This document shows positions 8,116 through 15,024 of a DNA stretch of 64,000 nt, piece after piece (within the stretch, counting starts at the first letter, position 1; each line of letters begins with the position of its first letter). Below the pieces are notes generated by a model. It was not told where the DNA came from and did not search any database. It saw nothing but the letters and a program-made list of their open reading frames with translations. The translations under genes and the position numbers were made by a program. This DNA is from an uncultured Muribaculaceae bacterium (lineage in GTDB: Bacteria > Bacteroidota > Bacteroidia > Bacteroidales > Muribaculaceae): positions 124,001-188,000 of the forward strand of contig CAJOFM010000012.1 in the NCBI GenBank assembly GCA_905233915.1, given 5' to 3'.

Positions 8116-8490
8116 TATATTATAATGCTATTTGATGACGCAAAATTAAACTCATTAGTTGAAAAATCAAAATTTTTTAATAATAATTTTATGATAAAGT
8201 TGTTTTAGTAAATAAAAACACCTAGATTCCTTTTGCCATCTAAACTCGAACCCGCGGCCCTCAGCCCTCAGCTTGGGAAGATGATGCCCTACCAATGGAC
8301 GTATTATGCCATGAATTTGGATAAGCAGTAGGGTTTTTGAAGTTTTCTTGTATGAATAAGACAAAATGGTTATTATCAGTTCTTTAGAAAGTTTATTATG
8401 ATAGACTATTGTTGTTTTATCTTGATAAAGCTGCAAATAGATTTAGATATATCTCCAACTGAGATAATCTTGAAACAAATGCCACATTTG
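8116..8490. other. Gene-poor AT-rich gap with a tRNA-like relict
   Basis: This stretch lies upstream of the toxin operon. It has no convincing gene; an 89-codon minus-strand frame through it reads across the tRNA-like relict and is not credible. It ends at the start of comM fragment 3. Confidence 0.5.
8235..8298 (-). pseudogene. tRNA-Gly(CCC)-like relict
   Basis: On the minus strand the segment contains a D-arm (GTCC, ATTGGTA loop, GGGC), an anticodon-loop sequence CTTCCCAAG (anticodon CCC) and a T-arm signature GCGGGTTCGAGT in correct order. The anticodon stem has a mismatch, the variable region carries extra bases, and the T-stem 3' strand and acceptor do not pair, so it should not be functional. 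It could be an old attachment site; the resemblance was judged by eye. Confidence 0.4.
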
Positions 8491-8604
8491 CCTCAAAGTC
8501 GCCCGCACCATCGCCGACCTCGAAGGCACCGCCGACGTCCTCGACCACCACATCATGGAAGCCATCGCCTACCGCAACCTCGACCGCCCCACCTACCTCG
8601 GCTA
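8491..8604 (+). pseudogene. Displaced comM 3' end (copy 3)
   Basis: About 114 bp encoding the last helices of ComM ([20 protein letters not shown] ...), in the comM frame but with an upstream stop and no start. It begins abruptly in AT-rich DNA at 8491. The normal comM stop is missing: the frame reads straight into the RhuM-like sequence that follows. Confidence 0.85.
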
Positions 8605-8611
8605 CAGAAAT

Positions 8612-8875
8612 ATGCCTGACCAAGAGAGAAATATCATCATCTACCGCACCGCCGACGGCCGTGCATCTGTTGTCCTTTACGCCCACGATGGTAAGATTTT
8701 GGTCAACTAGCATCAGATGGCAGAACTTTTTGCTACCTCCAAGCCCAATATCAGTATGCATATAGCCAACATTCTGAAAGAGAATGAGTTGACAGAAGAT
8801 TCAGTTGTTAAGAATTTCTTAACAACTGCTGCTGATGGCAAGAGTTATAGGCCATATTCAGTTTTTGTCAAATGA
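8612..8875 (+). pseudogene. RhuM-family gene remnant with an in-frame stop
   Basis: From ATG 8612 the frame gives [21 protein letters not shown], an in-frame TAG at 8708-8710, then HQMAELFATSKPNISMHIAN and further sequence to a TGA at 8873-8875. This matches the N-terminal part of RhuM proteins (IxIYxTxDG...QAQMAELF...ISxHIxNI), a family found on pathogenicity and defence islands. The TAG most likely replaced a CAG codon. Everything after about residue 87 is missing, so the gene is truncated as well as interrupted. Its 3' end overlaps the opposing glycosyltransferase by 31 bp. Confidence 0.8.
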
Positions 8876-9642
8876 CTTTTTTTTGTCTGTTGTCTTATAG
8901 CCAAGTTCTTTTCAATGGCTTCGATATTTTTATAAGGACGCTGGTGATCAAGATGTAATACAATGGCTTGGTAGCGAATCTGAATGCCGCAAATGCCGGC
9001 ATTAACAAGGCGTTCACCAAGTTCTCGATCTTCACCGCCATACTGCATTCGCTCATCGAATCCCTTAGCAGCCATAATGTCGCTCCTCCAACCAGACGAG
9101 TTCATTCCATTCCAAGTAGCATGTACTGGAGTAATATGATTCATCATCTTTGAAAACCATTCAGCTTGAATCAGTTTAGTGCACTTAAATGTATATCTGA
9201 GCCCATGCTGCCTCAACCATTTAAGACGGAATGCTTCTTGCGAGATAATATTTCTTTGTTTAATTTCTTGGCTGATTGACATAGGAAGTTTAAAATATCC
9301 CCCACTCAAAAAATGTCCATGTCGAGCATAATGTTCATGTATTGCCACAAAATCCTGTCTTGGAATACAATCTTGGTCAGTAAAGATTAGGTAGTCACTC
9401 TCTGCTACTTTTAATGCTTCATTTAATATTTTGGTTTTACGGAATCCTTTATCCTCATGCCATACATATTTTATGGGTAGGTCATTAGAATACTTCATTA
9501 CCGTCTCTCGTGTTTCTAATTTTGAACCATCATCTGCAATGATTATTTCATCTGCCATGCGTGTTTGGCATAAATATCCCCACAATGTTTTTTCAAGCCA
9601 TGCAGGGTTGTTATATGTTGAGATGATAATACCAATTCTCAT
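8845..9642 (-). CDS. Glycosyltransferase family 2
   Basis: 265 residues. The GT-A fold is clear: start MRIGIIISTYNNPAWLEKTL, IIIADDGS for the nucleotide-sugar site, the metal-binding DxD as FTDQDC, and a C-terminal galactosyltransferase-type segment NGMNSSGWRSDIMAAKGFDE followed by the catalytic-loop GGEDREL. Such enzymes build lipopolysaccharide core or capsule. The longer frame upstream of 9642 is the antisense of the leader and comM fragment 4 and is not real. It has its own promoter and sits alone between two comM fragments, so it may be a surface-variation cargo gene. Confidence 0.88.
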   Translation of the reverse strand: MRIGIIISTYNNPAWLEKTLWGYLCQTRMADEIIIADDGSKLETRETVMKYSNDLPIKYVWHEDKGFRKTKILNEALKVAESDYLIFTDQDCIPRQDFVAIHEHYARHGHFLSGGYFKLPMSISQEIKQRNIISQEAFRLKWLRQHGLRYTFKCTKLIQAEWFSKMMNHITPVHATWNGMNSSGWRSDIMAAKGFDERMQYGGEDRELGERLVNAGICGIQIRYQAIVLHLDHQRPYKNIEAIEKNLAIRQQTKKSHLTKTEYGL

Positions 9643-9739
9643 TTCTATAAGTGATAGAAAAACGCCTTTCTTTATGTCCTGTGTTCCTAGCCATGCACCC
9701 GCCACCACCGGAAAGCGGACTTCTGCCAAAGAACAACCG

Positions 9740-9747
9740 CAAATATA
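9740..9747 (-). promoter_or_regulatory. -7 box TATATTTG of the glycosyltransferase
   Basis: TAnnTTTG match about 100 bp upstream of the ATG at 9642. It lies 30 bp from an oppositely oriented TATCTTTG at 9781-9788. Confidence 0.45.
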
Positions 9748-9770
9748 GTCAATATTTTTGAAATGAGCAA

Positions 9771-9880
9771 GAATTGTAAGTATCTTTGTGGTTGTGAATG
9801 GCTTTATGGTACAAATTTGGGTCGTTTTGGGGACTTTGTGGTTAACTCTAAGGCTATTGCAATGGGGCAAGTTCTTCCGC
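9771..9880 (+). repeat. Leader repeat preceding displaced comM fragment (copy B)
   Basis: Second copy of the ~105 bp leader found at 5515-5620. Here a TATCTTTG box lies at 9781-9788, nine bases before an ATG (9798) that opens a frame through the leader into the comM fragment. The box is not preserved in the other copy. Confidence 0.7.
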
Positions 9881-10030
9881 TTGGATGAACTGCCCGAGTT
9901 CAATCGCTCCGTTTTAGAGGTCATGCGGCAGCCGTTAGAGGACAGGATTATAAGTATCAGTAGGGCGAAATACTCGACGGAATATCCCGCTTCGTTTATG
10001 CTGGTGGCTTCGATGAATCCGTGCCCGTGC
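9881..10030 (+). pseudogene. Displaced comM fragment (copy 4)
   Basis: Encodes [20 protein letters not shown] through SMNPCPC of ComM and then stops matching at 10030, in the middle of the zinc motif. It includes the near-invariant core (9938-9973). The rest of the comM 3' half is absent, so it is a truncated stub. Confidence 0.85.
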
Positions 10031-10336
10031 ACTCTATCAAACAACTGTGACAACAAAACAACAACTGGAATTACTTTCTTATAAACAACTGATTTATCTG
10101 AGTTTTCTGATGGGTTCCCGTGCATCGCTTACGGCCGATGTCCTTGATGATTATATCGTGGCCTCACAGCTTTGTTTTCTTCTTGGGCTGTTGGTGTGGT
10201 GTTTACGGATGGGAAGACGGGGGTGGTGGAACGATTTTTGCAGTGAATATAGTAACAACAATAACAGGTTGCATGATGGGGTTTAAGAGGTTCTGACCTC
10301 TCGGGCGACGGATTAAAGGGACCTGGCAATAGTGTT
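10031..10336. other. Non-coding tail of the comM-fragment region
   Basis: It holds a direct repeat at 10082-10111 and, at about 10134-10165, a segment (GCCGATGTCCTTGATGATTATATCGTGG region) loosely like the [11 protein letters not shown] codons of comM, possibly a decayed stub. No credible gene; a 79-codon frame here has no family features. Confidence 0.4.
10082..10111 (+). repeat. Direct repeat DR-A
   Basis: About 30 bp beginning TAAACAACTGATT that recurs at 11357-11386 in the same orientation with a handful of mismatches. The shorter motif AAACAACTG also occurs near 10043 and 11031. Confidence 0.55.
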
Positions 10337-11020
10337 ATGAAACGAGATGAAACATATGTTCCTTACAAGGAAAGAACACCTAAAGAGTTGTGCCGGGACA
10401 TCACCATCAAGGCCGAGACCCTGTTTCTCAAGAAGGATAAGTATGGCCTGCTGTTTTTCGCTGTGTTTTTCTTAGTGTTACTGGCTCTGCACTTGTACTA
10501 CAAGACGCATGTGCATTTGTGGTTTGGATTCCTAGTGGTGGGGATTATCTTGGTGGGAGGCTTTTTTGTCTTCAAGCCCTATTCTACCAAGTATTATAAC
10601 TATCGCTCGCTCATTTGGGGGGTGGGTCTCATCGTGTGCTTGGCTCTGCAATGGCGAGAAATGACGACTGTGAATTGGTGGTTAGGGGCCATTGTGGTGG
10701 GTTTCATCGAGGTTGTGACCGCTGTTTGCCACACAATCAATCAAAAGTTGGTTCATGACTTGAATCTTGCCATCAACCCCAAGCAGTTTCTCCCTATAGC
10801 CAAAAGGCTGAAAAGATGTTTCCAGATCAGGAATATTGTGTGCCTTACTCTTCTATTTTGCCTTCCTTTGCTGGCCCTCGATGTTTATCATGATGTACGG
10901 AGGTTGGTAATTCTGCTCATTGTCTATGTGATCGGAGCTCTCTTCAGTAATAAGGATTTTTGGATTGATATCACTTTTTGTGAGGATTTGGAGGAACTGG
11001 AGTACAGGCTCGAAGAATGA
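10337..11020 (+). CDS. Integral membrane protein of unknown function
   Basis: 227 residues with about six hydrophobic helices arranged as three pairs (about 37-53 and 59-79; 92-107 and 115-135; 169-183 and 189-203), separated by short charged loops; a basic cytoplasmic-type N-terminus (KERTPKELCRDITIKAE) precedes the first. The C-terminus is acidic (CEDLEELEYRLEE). No family signature recognised. It lies between the two direct repeats at 10082 and 11357, so it may be cargo of that interval. Confidence 0.75.
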   Translation: MKRDETYVPYKERTPKELCRDITIKAETLFLKKDKYGLLFFAVFFLVLLALHLYYKTHVHLWFGFLVVGIILVGGFFVFKPYSTKYYNYRSLIWGVGLIVCLALQWREMTTVNWWLGAIVVGFIEVVTAVCHTINQKLVHDLNLAINPKQFLPIAKRLKRCFQIRNIVCLTLLFCLPLLALDVYHDVRRLVILLIVYVIGALFSNKDFWIDITFCEDLEELEYRLEE

Positions 11021-11049
11021 GTCTTATAAACAACTGTTAGTGTCAGGTA

Positions 11050-11265
11050 ACAGCCCCGAAAGGGGCGACCAGGTTATAGCAGGGGTGTAGCGAGGCGAAG
11101 CCGAGCGTAACCCCTGCAATAGAAAACACCCATTCAAGCCCCATCGGGGCGGCAGAAAGTCCTTGTTATACTGTCACCCCTAGCGGGGTTATTATCTCGT
11201 AATGCTTATTCACAGGGGTTCCGCTTCGCTTCACCCCTGCCTAAACCCTTGCAGCCCTACGGGCT
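11050..11265. repeat. Cluster of GC-rich hairpins (REP-like)
   Basis: Six inverted repeats in about 215 bp of otherwise gene-free sequence: GCCCCGAAAGGGGC, GCAGGGGT...ACCCCTGC, GCCCCATCGGGGC, ACCCCTAGCGGGGT, AGGGGT...ACCCCT and AGCCCTACGGGCT. Similar palindromes are scattered through Bacteroidales genomes. The rest of the gap (11266-11420) shows only the second direct repeat. Confidence 0.65.
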
Positions 11266-11356
11266 TAAAAGTAAGCCCATTCATGAAAAACCATCATTAT
11301 GCCATTGTTGTTCAGCTATTTACAAAGATCTATCGTGTATTTACCAGACACTATAG

Positions 11357-11386
11357 TAAACAACTGATTATTCTGGGTTATCTGAT
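11357..11386 (+). repeat. Direct repeat DR-B
   Basis: Second copy of the repeat at 10082-10111, about 1.27 kb downstream. The pair brackets the membrane-protein gene and the hairpin cluster. Confidence 0.55.
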
Positions 11387-11421
11387 CTGCCTCAACTAAG
11401 GAGTTAGCAGTACGACATTAA

Positions 11422-11461
11422 AATAATCATGGCATCGGTTTTTACCGGTGCCATGATTATT
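11422..11461 (-). terminator. Terminator hairpin after the acyl-CoA ligase
   Basis: AATAATCATGGCA pairs with TGCCATGATTATT (13 bp), extended by CGGT/ACCG after one mismatch, loop TTTT. It lies 18 bp past the ligase stop codon. Confidence 0.75.
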
Positions 11462-11478
11462 GGGTATTAATGTTTTTT

Positions 11479-13098
11479 TTACTTGTAGAGGAAGCGTTTG
11501 ATGCTCATTTTCGGGGTTTTCTCGAAGGGGGTTTCCATCATTTCCACTTTCACGATTTTGCTGTAGTTGGGAAGTGACTTGTTGGCCTCTTCACGGATGA
11601 GCCCCGGTATGCTTGCCTTGGTTTCCTCGTCCATGTCCTCGGGCAGCTCGGAATAAACAAGCGCGGTGATTTTCCCGTCGCGGTCCACTACCAGACACTC
11701 GGTCACATACTGGCAGTTGTTCACAACCGCCTCGACCTCCTCGGGATAGATGTTTTGGCCCGAAGAATTCAGGATCATCGACTTGATGCGTCCGCGGATG
11801 AAGATGTTGTTCTTGGCATCGATAACGCCCAGGTCTCCGGTGCGGAACCATCCGTCCTCGGTGAACGAAGCTTCGGTGGCTTCGGGATTCTTGTAATAAC
11901 CGATGGTGAGGTTGGCACCTCGGGCTTGGATTTCGCCCGGGATGTGTTGCGGATCCTCGGAGTTGATGCGTAGCTCGTGGACAGGTTTGCCGCATGAACC
12001 GGGCACGAATTTTGTCCACCATTCATACCCCAGCAGCGGGCACGCCTCGGTCATGCCATAGCCCACGGTATAGGGCAGATGAATTTTTTTGAAGCACTGC
12101 TCTGCCTCGGGATTCAGTGCCGCACCGCCCATGATGAAGCATTGCACCGCGCCGCCGAATGCCTCAATGACTTTGCTGCGCACCTTGCGGTATATCAGTT
12201 TGTTCACGCCAGGGATGCCGAGCAGCGATTTGGTCTTAACCAACGCGGGTTTGATGGCGTTGGCGTAGATTTTTTCCATCACCAGCGGCACCGTTACCAC
12301 CATATAGGGCTTGATGTCCTGCATCGCCTTGAGCAATGTGGTGGGTGACGGGGTCTTGCCCAGGAAATAGACGGTAACGCCATCCACATTGGGGTGGATG
12401 AACTCGATGGCCAGTCCGTACATGTGAGCCAGGGGCAACATCGAGACAACGGTTTGGCCGGGATGGTTCGGGAAATGCGTGTTGGCGAAGTTGTCGGTAT
12501 CGGACATGGCATTATAGGTGAGCATCACGCCTTTGGGGTTGCCTGTGGTGCCCGACGTGTAATTGATGATGGCCAGGTCTTCCCCATTGTCGTCGGGATA
12601 GGACACCTGCTCGGGCCACATGCCTTCGGGGTGGCGTTCGGCGAAAGCGCTCTTGCGGTTATTCCAAGCGTCGGCTGTAGTCTGGTCCCTATGCCAAAGC
12701 AGTTTGCCGTCCTTGACATTGATGGCAGCCTTGAGATTAGGCATATCTTCGGGATTCATCTTTGCCCAGATGTCATCGTCGACAAAGAGCAGGACACTGT
12801 CGGAATGATTGGTGAGGGTTGCGACATTGTCGGGGTGAAAGTCAGCCAACAGTGGCACTGCTACGCATTCATTCACATTGATGCCCCAGAAGGTCATCGC
12901 CCATCGAGCCGAATTGCGCGCGCAGATAGCGATTTTATCGCCCTTCTCGATACCGGCGGTATCAAAGAAGATGCGGAAGCGTTCAATATTAGTGGCCAGT
13001 TGGGCATAGGTAAAGGAGTCGCCATTGTAGTCACACAGGGCTTTACGGGTCCATTGCTCGCGAACAGTTTCCTCCAAATTCTTCAGATAGTGCCTCAT
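11479..13098 (-). CDS. Long-chain fatty acid-CoA ligase (AMP-binding family)
   Basis: 539 residues of the ANL superfamily. The P-loop YTSGTTGNPKG is at 180-190, the A5 motif GYGMTEACPLLG follows, then GWFRTGDLG and the hinge/A8 segment GRIKSMILNSSGQNIYPEEVE. The C-terminal catalytic Lys is expected in FEKTPKMSIKRFL, which is present. The enzyme activates a fatty or other carboxylic acid to the acyl-adenylate and then the CoA thioester. Single-gene transcription unit with a TACCTTTG box at 13141 and a strong terminator. Chain-length preference cannot be told. Confidence 0.92.
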   Translation of the reverse strand: MRHYLKNLEETVREQWTRKALCDYNGDSFTYAQLATNIERFRIFFDTAGIEKGDKIAICARNSARWAMTFWGINVNECVAVPLLADFHPDNVATLTNHSDSVLLFVDDDIWAKMNPEDMPNLKAAINVKDGKLLWHRDQTTADAWNNRKSAFAERHPEGMWPEQVSYPDDNGEDLAIINYTSGTTGNPKGVMLTYNAMSDTDNFANTHFPNHPGQTVVSMLPLAHMYGLAIEFIHPNVDGVTVYFLGKTPSPTTLLKAMQDIKPYMVVTVPLVMEKIYANAIKPALVKTKSLLGIPGVNKLIYRKVRSKVIEAFGGAVQCFIMGGAALNPEAEQCFKKIHLPYTVGYGMTEACPLLGYEWWTKFVPGSCGKPVHELRINSEDPQHIPGEIQARGANLTIGYYKNPEATEASFTEDGWFRTGDLGVIDAKNNIFIRGRIKSMILNSSGQNIYPEEVEAVVNNCQYVTECLVVDRDGKITALVYSELPEDMDEETKASIPGLIREEANKSLPNYSKIVKVEMMETPFEKTPKMSIKRFLYK

Positions 13099-13140
13099 AA
13101 TTGTCTTGTATTATCAAATGAATACCAATTCTAATCATCA

Positions 13141-13148
13141 CAAAGGTA
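13141..13148 (-). promoter_or_regulatory. -7 box TACCTTTG of the acyl-CoA ligase
   Basis: TAnnTTTG match 43 bp upstream of the ATG at 13098. Confidence 0.55.
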
Positions 13149-13299
13149 CAACAAAAGATTTAATAATTGTCCATTTTTGATGATTACTTTGTTTTGTTAT
13201 TGTGGTTAGTATCATGTTTGAATAGATGATATGTGGCAAGTGGATTTGCTGTAGTGTGACATTTTGTTGGTGAGGATTGATGAGAAGAAAAATAATTCT

Positions 13300-13307
13300 T
13301 ATCTTTG
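13300..13307 (+). promoter_or_regulatory. -7 box TATCTTTG of the 42-codon ORF
   Basis: Perfect TAnnTTTG ending only 4 bp before the ATG at 13312, so the transcript should begin at or next to the start codon. Confidence 0.55.
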
Positions 13308-13311
13308 CGCA

Positions 13312-13440
13312 ATGACTCTAGAATTATTACACATATGTAAAAAATATAAGAGTGATACGGTTGTTTATTTAACTACTGAAGATAGCCGTGACTTGGCGCA
13401 GAACCATAGCATGGTTGAATGGCTATCCCGAATCAATTGA
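13312..13440 (+). CDS. Small protein, 42 residues, unknown
   Basis: Begins MTLELLHICKKYKSDTVVYL and continues with an acidic segment (TTEDSRD) and a C-terminal HSMVEWLSRIN. No hydrophobic stretch and no known family. What supports it as a gene is the TATCTTTG box placed 4 bp before its ATG, a spacing shared by several certain genes in this window, and its position 38 bp before a secreted protein that has no other visible promoter. It may be a leader peptide for that gene or an independent small protein. Confidence 0.5.
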   Translation: MTLELLHICKKYKSDTVVYLTTEDSRDLAQNHSMVEWLSRIN

Positions 13441-13478
13441 AAACATAACAAGTAAGGTTGCATAATAAAGTAATAACG

Positions 13479-13937
13479 ATGATGAAAAGATTAGTTTTGT
13501 CTTTGTTGCTGGCGGTGGCTGCCATTGGGGCCGCTTGGGGCCAGAAGACTTATATCAATGTGGTGGCCGACCACATCTACTCGTCGGTATATCAGGAGAT
13601 TTACGTGACGGGAGACTTGCCTGACGGCATCAAGAGCCACTACGACGGTTATGGCAGCAGTGCCATGACGGTGGGCGTGCTGCTCAACCTGCTGGCCAAG
13701 GAGGGTTTTGTGGTCGATCAGATGAGCTGCAGCGCCGAGGGCGAGGTTGTCCTGCTCTCCAGGGTAGCACTGTATCCTCCTGATTCAGACGACGTTGAGC
13801 ATATCGCAATCGATGACCAAGACGTGCATGAAGTCGCAAGGTACAACCTGCAAGGTATGCCCGTTGACGAGCACGAGAAAGGTCTCCAGATCGTGGTCTA
13901 TTCCAACTATACCACCAAAACGGTAATCATTGAATAG
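13479..13937 (+). CDS. Secreted protein with sorting-like C-terminus
   Basis: About 152 residues from the ATG at 13479 (an earlier in-frame ATG at 13458 would add seven polar residues before the signal peptide). Signal peptide MMKRLVLSLLLAVAAIGAAWG with cleavage before QKTY. A middle region of about 100 residues has no known domain. The last 35 residues (RYNLQGMPVDE...GLQIVVYS..TTKTVII) follow the YNLxGxxV...KGIxIV pattern common at the C-termini of Bacteroidales secreted proteins. The stop codon TAG is the first element of a heptamer array. Function unknown. Confidence 0.75.
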   Translation: MMKRLVLSLLLAVAAIGAAWGQKTYINVVADHIYSSVYQEIYVTGDLPDGIKSHYDGYGSSAMTVGVLLNLLAKEGFVVDQMSCSAEGEVVLLSRVALYPPDSDDVEHIAIDDQDVHEVARYNLQGMPVDEHEKGLQIVVYSNYTTKTVIIE

Positions 13938-14026
13938 ATAAGAGATAAGAGATAAAAGATAAAAGATAAGAGATAGGAGATAGGAGTGAACAGTTAACAG
14001 TTAATAGTTAACAGTTAATAGTTAAC
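13936..14026. repeat. Heptamer array agataag to agttaac (13 units)
   Basis: Thirteen contiguous 7 bp units without a phase break. The unit drifts from agataag/agataaa through agatagg and agtgaac to agttaac/agttaat. The array starts in the stop codon of the preceding gene. Confidence 0.9.
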
Positions 14027-14050
14027 AGTTGGCATCCGCTATCGAACTGA

Positions 14051-14160
14051 TAACTCTCAACTTCTAACTCCTAACTTCTAACTTCTAACTTCTAACTTCT
14101 AACTTCTAACTTCTAACTTCTAACTCCTCACTCCTAACTCCTAACTCCTCACTTCTAACT
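14051..14160. repeat. Heptamer array taacttc/taactcc
   Basis: About fifteen 7 bp units, mostly taacttc and taactcc, with some tcacttc. It ends 6 bp before the phzF-like start codon and has the same unit type as the array at 1839-1901. Confidence 0.9.
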
Positions 14161-14166
14161 GATGAA

Positions 14167-15018
14167 ATGAAGTATTTTGTTGTTGATGCGTTTACGAGCG
14201 AGCCTTTCGGTGGGAACCCGGCTGGTGTCGTTCTGTTGGGTAGGGATGGCGTTTTCCCGACGGATGAGTTGATGAGGCTGGTAGCTGCTGAGTTGCGCTA
14301 CAGCGAGACGGCCTTTGTGCGGCAGGACGGCCCGACGGAGTTCACGGTGCGCTACTTCACGCCAGCTGCCGAGGTGGACCTGTGTGGCCATGCGACGATT
14401 GCGACCTTCGGGACGCTGCACCGCGAGGGCATTGTCCCTGAGGGTGCTGTGTGCATCAATCACACGCTTGCCGGTGACCTTGAGGTGGCGGTCGGCGACC
14501 AGGTGATGATGCAGATGGCTCGCCCCCAGGCGATAGACAAACACGTGGATGTCATGCGCTTGCACACCATCATGGCTGGAAACGCCATGACAAATTGGCC
14601 CGAGATGCCTGTGGAAATAATTTCCACAGGTCTGCCCGACATCATCATGCCCATGGGTAGTGTAGAGGACTTGAATCATCTGCGGCCTGACATGGCTGCC
14701 CTGAGTGATTTGAGCCGAGAGTTGGCTGTGACCGGCGTGCATGCCTTTGCCATTGCCGATGACGGTTACACGGCTCATGTGCGCAATTTCGGTCCTCTGT
14801 ATGGCATCCCCGAGGAGTCGGCAACGGGAACCGCCAACGGTGCCTTGACCCACTATCTGCACCGCCGCGGAATCATCTCAGCCCCTACCCAGTGCCGTTT
14901 CCTGCAAGGCGAGGCCATGGGTCGCCCCTCGGTGGTTGCGACGGCCCTCGACAACGACGGCTCCATCCGCGTGGGCGGACAGAGCCGTATCATCGCCCAA
15001 GGCGATTTGCTTATCTAA
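14167..15018 (+). CDS. PhzF family isomerase
   Basis: 283 residues, the usual length for PhzF/YddE proteins, which fold as two diaminopimelate-epimerase-like halves. The N-terminal DAFTSEPFGGNPAGVV, the general acid/base Glu47 in YSETAF, DLCGHATIAT and the late EESATGTANGAL are all conserved. PhzF itself isomerises a phenazine precursor; most bacterial relatives have no proven substrate, and there is no phenazine cluster here. The start at 14167 follows the heptamer array directly. It converges with cstA, with only 6 bp between stop codons. Confidence 0.92.
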   Translation: MKYFVVDAFTSEPFGGNPAGVVLLGRDGVFPTDELMRLVAAELRYSETAFVRQDGPTEFTVRYFTPAAEVDLCGHATIATFGTLHREGIVPEGAVCINHTLAGDLEVAVGDQVMMQMARPQAIDKHVDVMRLHTIMAGNAMTNWPEMPVEIISTGLPDIIMPMGSVEDLNHLRPDMAALSDLSRELAVTGVHAFAIADDGYTAHVRNFGPLYGIPEESATGTANGALTHYLHRRGIISAPTQCRFLQGEAMGRPSVVATALDNDGSIRVGGQSRIIAQGDLLI

Positions 15019-15024
15019 TTATAA

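Noticed and set aside
8167..8436. 89-codon minus-strand frame
   Set aside because: It reads through the tRNA-like relict (GRGFEFRW is a typical translation of a T-arm) and has no other support.
9643..10125. N-terminal extension of the glycosyltransferase
   Set aside because: The extension is the antisense of comM fragment 4 and its leader; MRIGIIISTYNNP at 9642 is a normal GT2 start.
10047..10286. 79-codon frame after comM fragment 4
   Set aside because: It starts at the fragment breakpoint and covers a direct repeat; composition is not protein-like. The short ADVLDDYIV resemblance to ComM is noted only as a possible decayed stub.
11202..11399. 65-codon frame in the hairpin cluster
   Set aside because: Made of translated palindromes and flanking non-coding DNA, no promoter or homology signs.
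13936..14160. Possible CRISPR array
   Set aside because: The repeats are contiguous heptamers without spacers.
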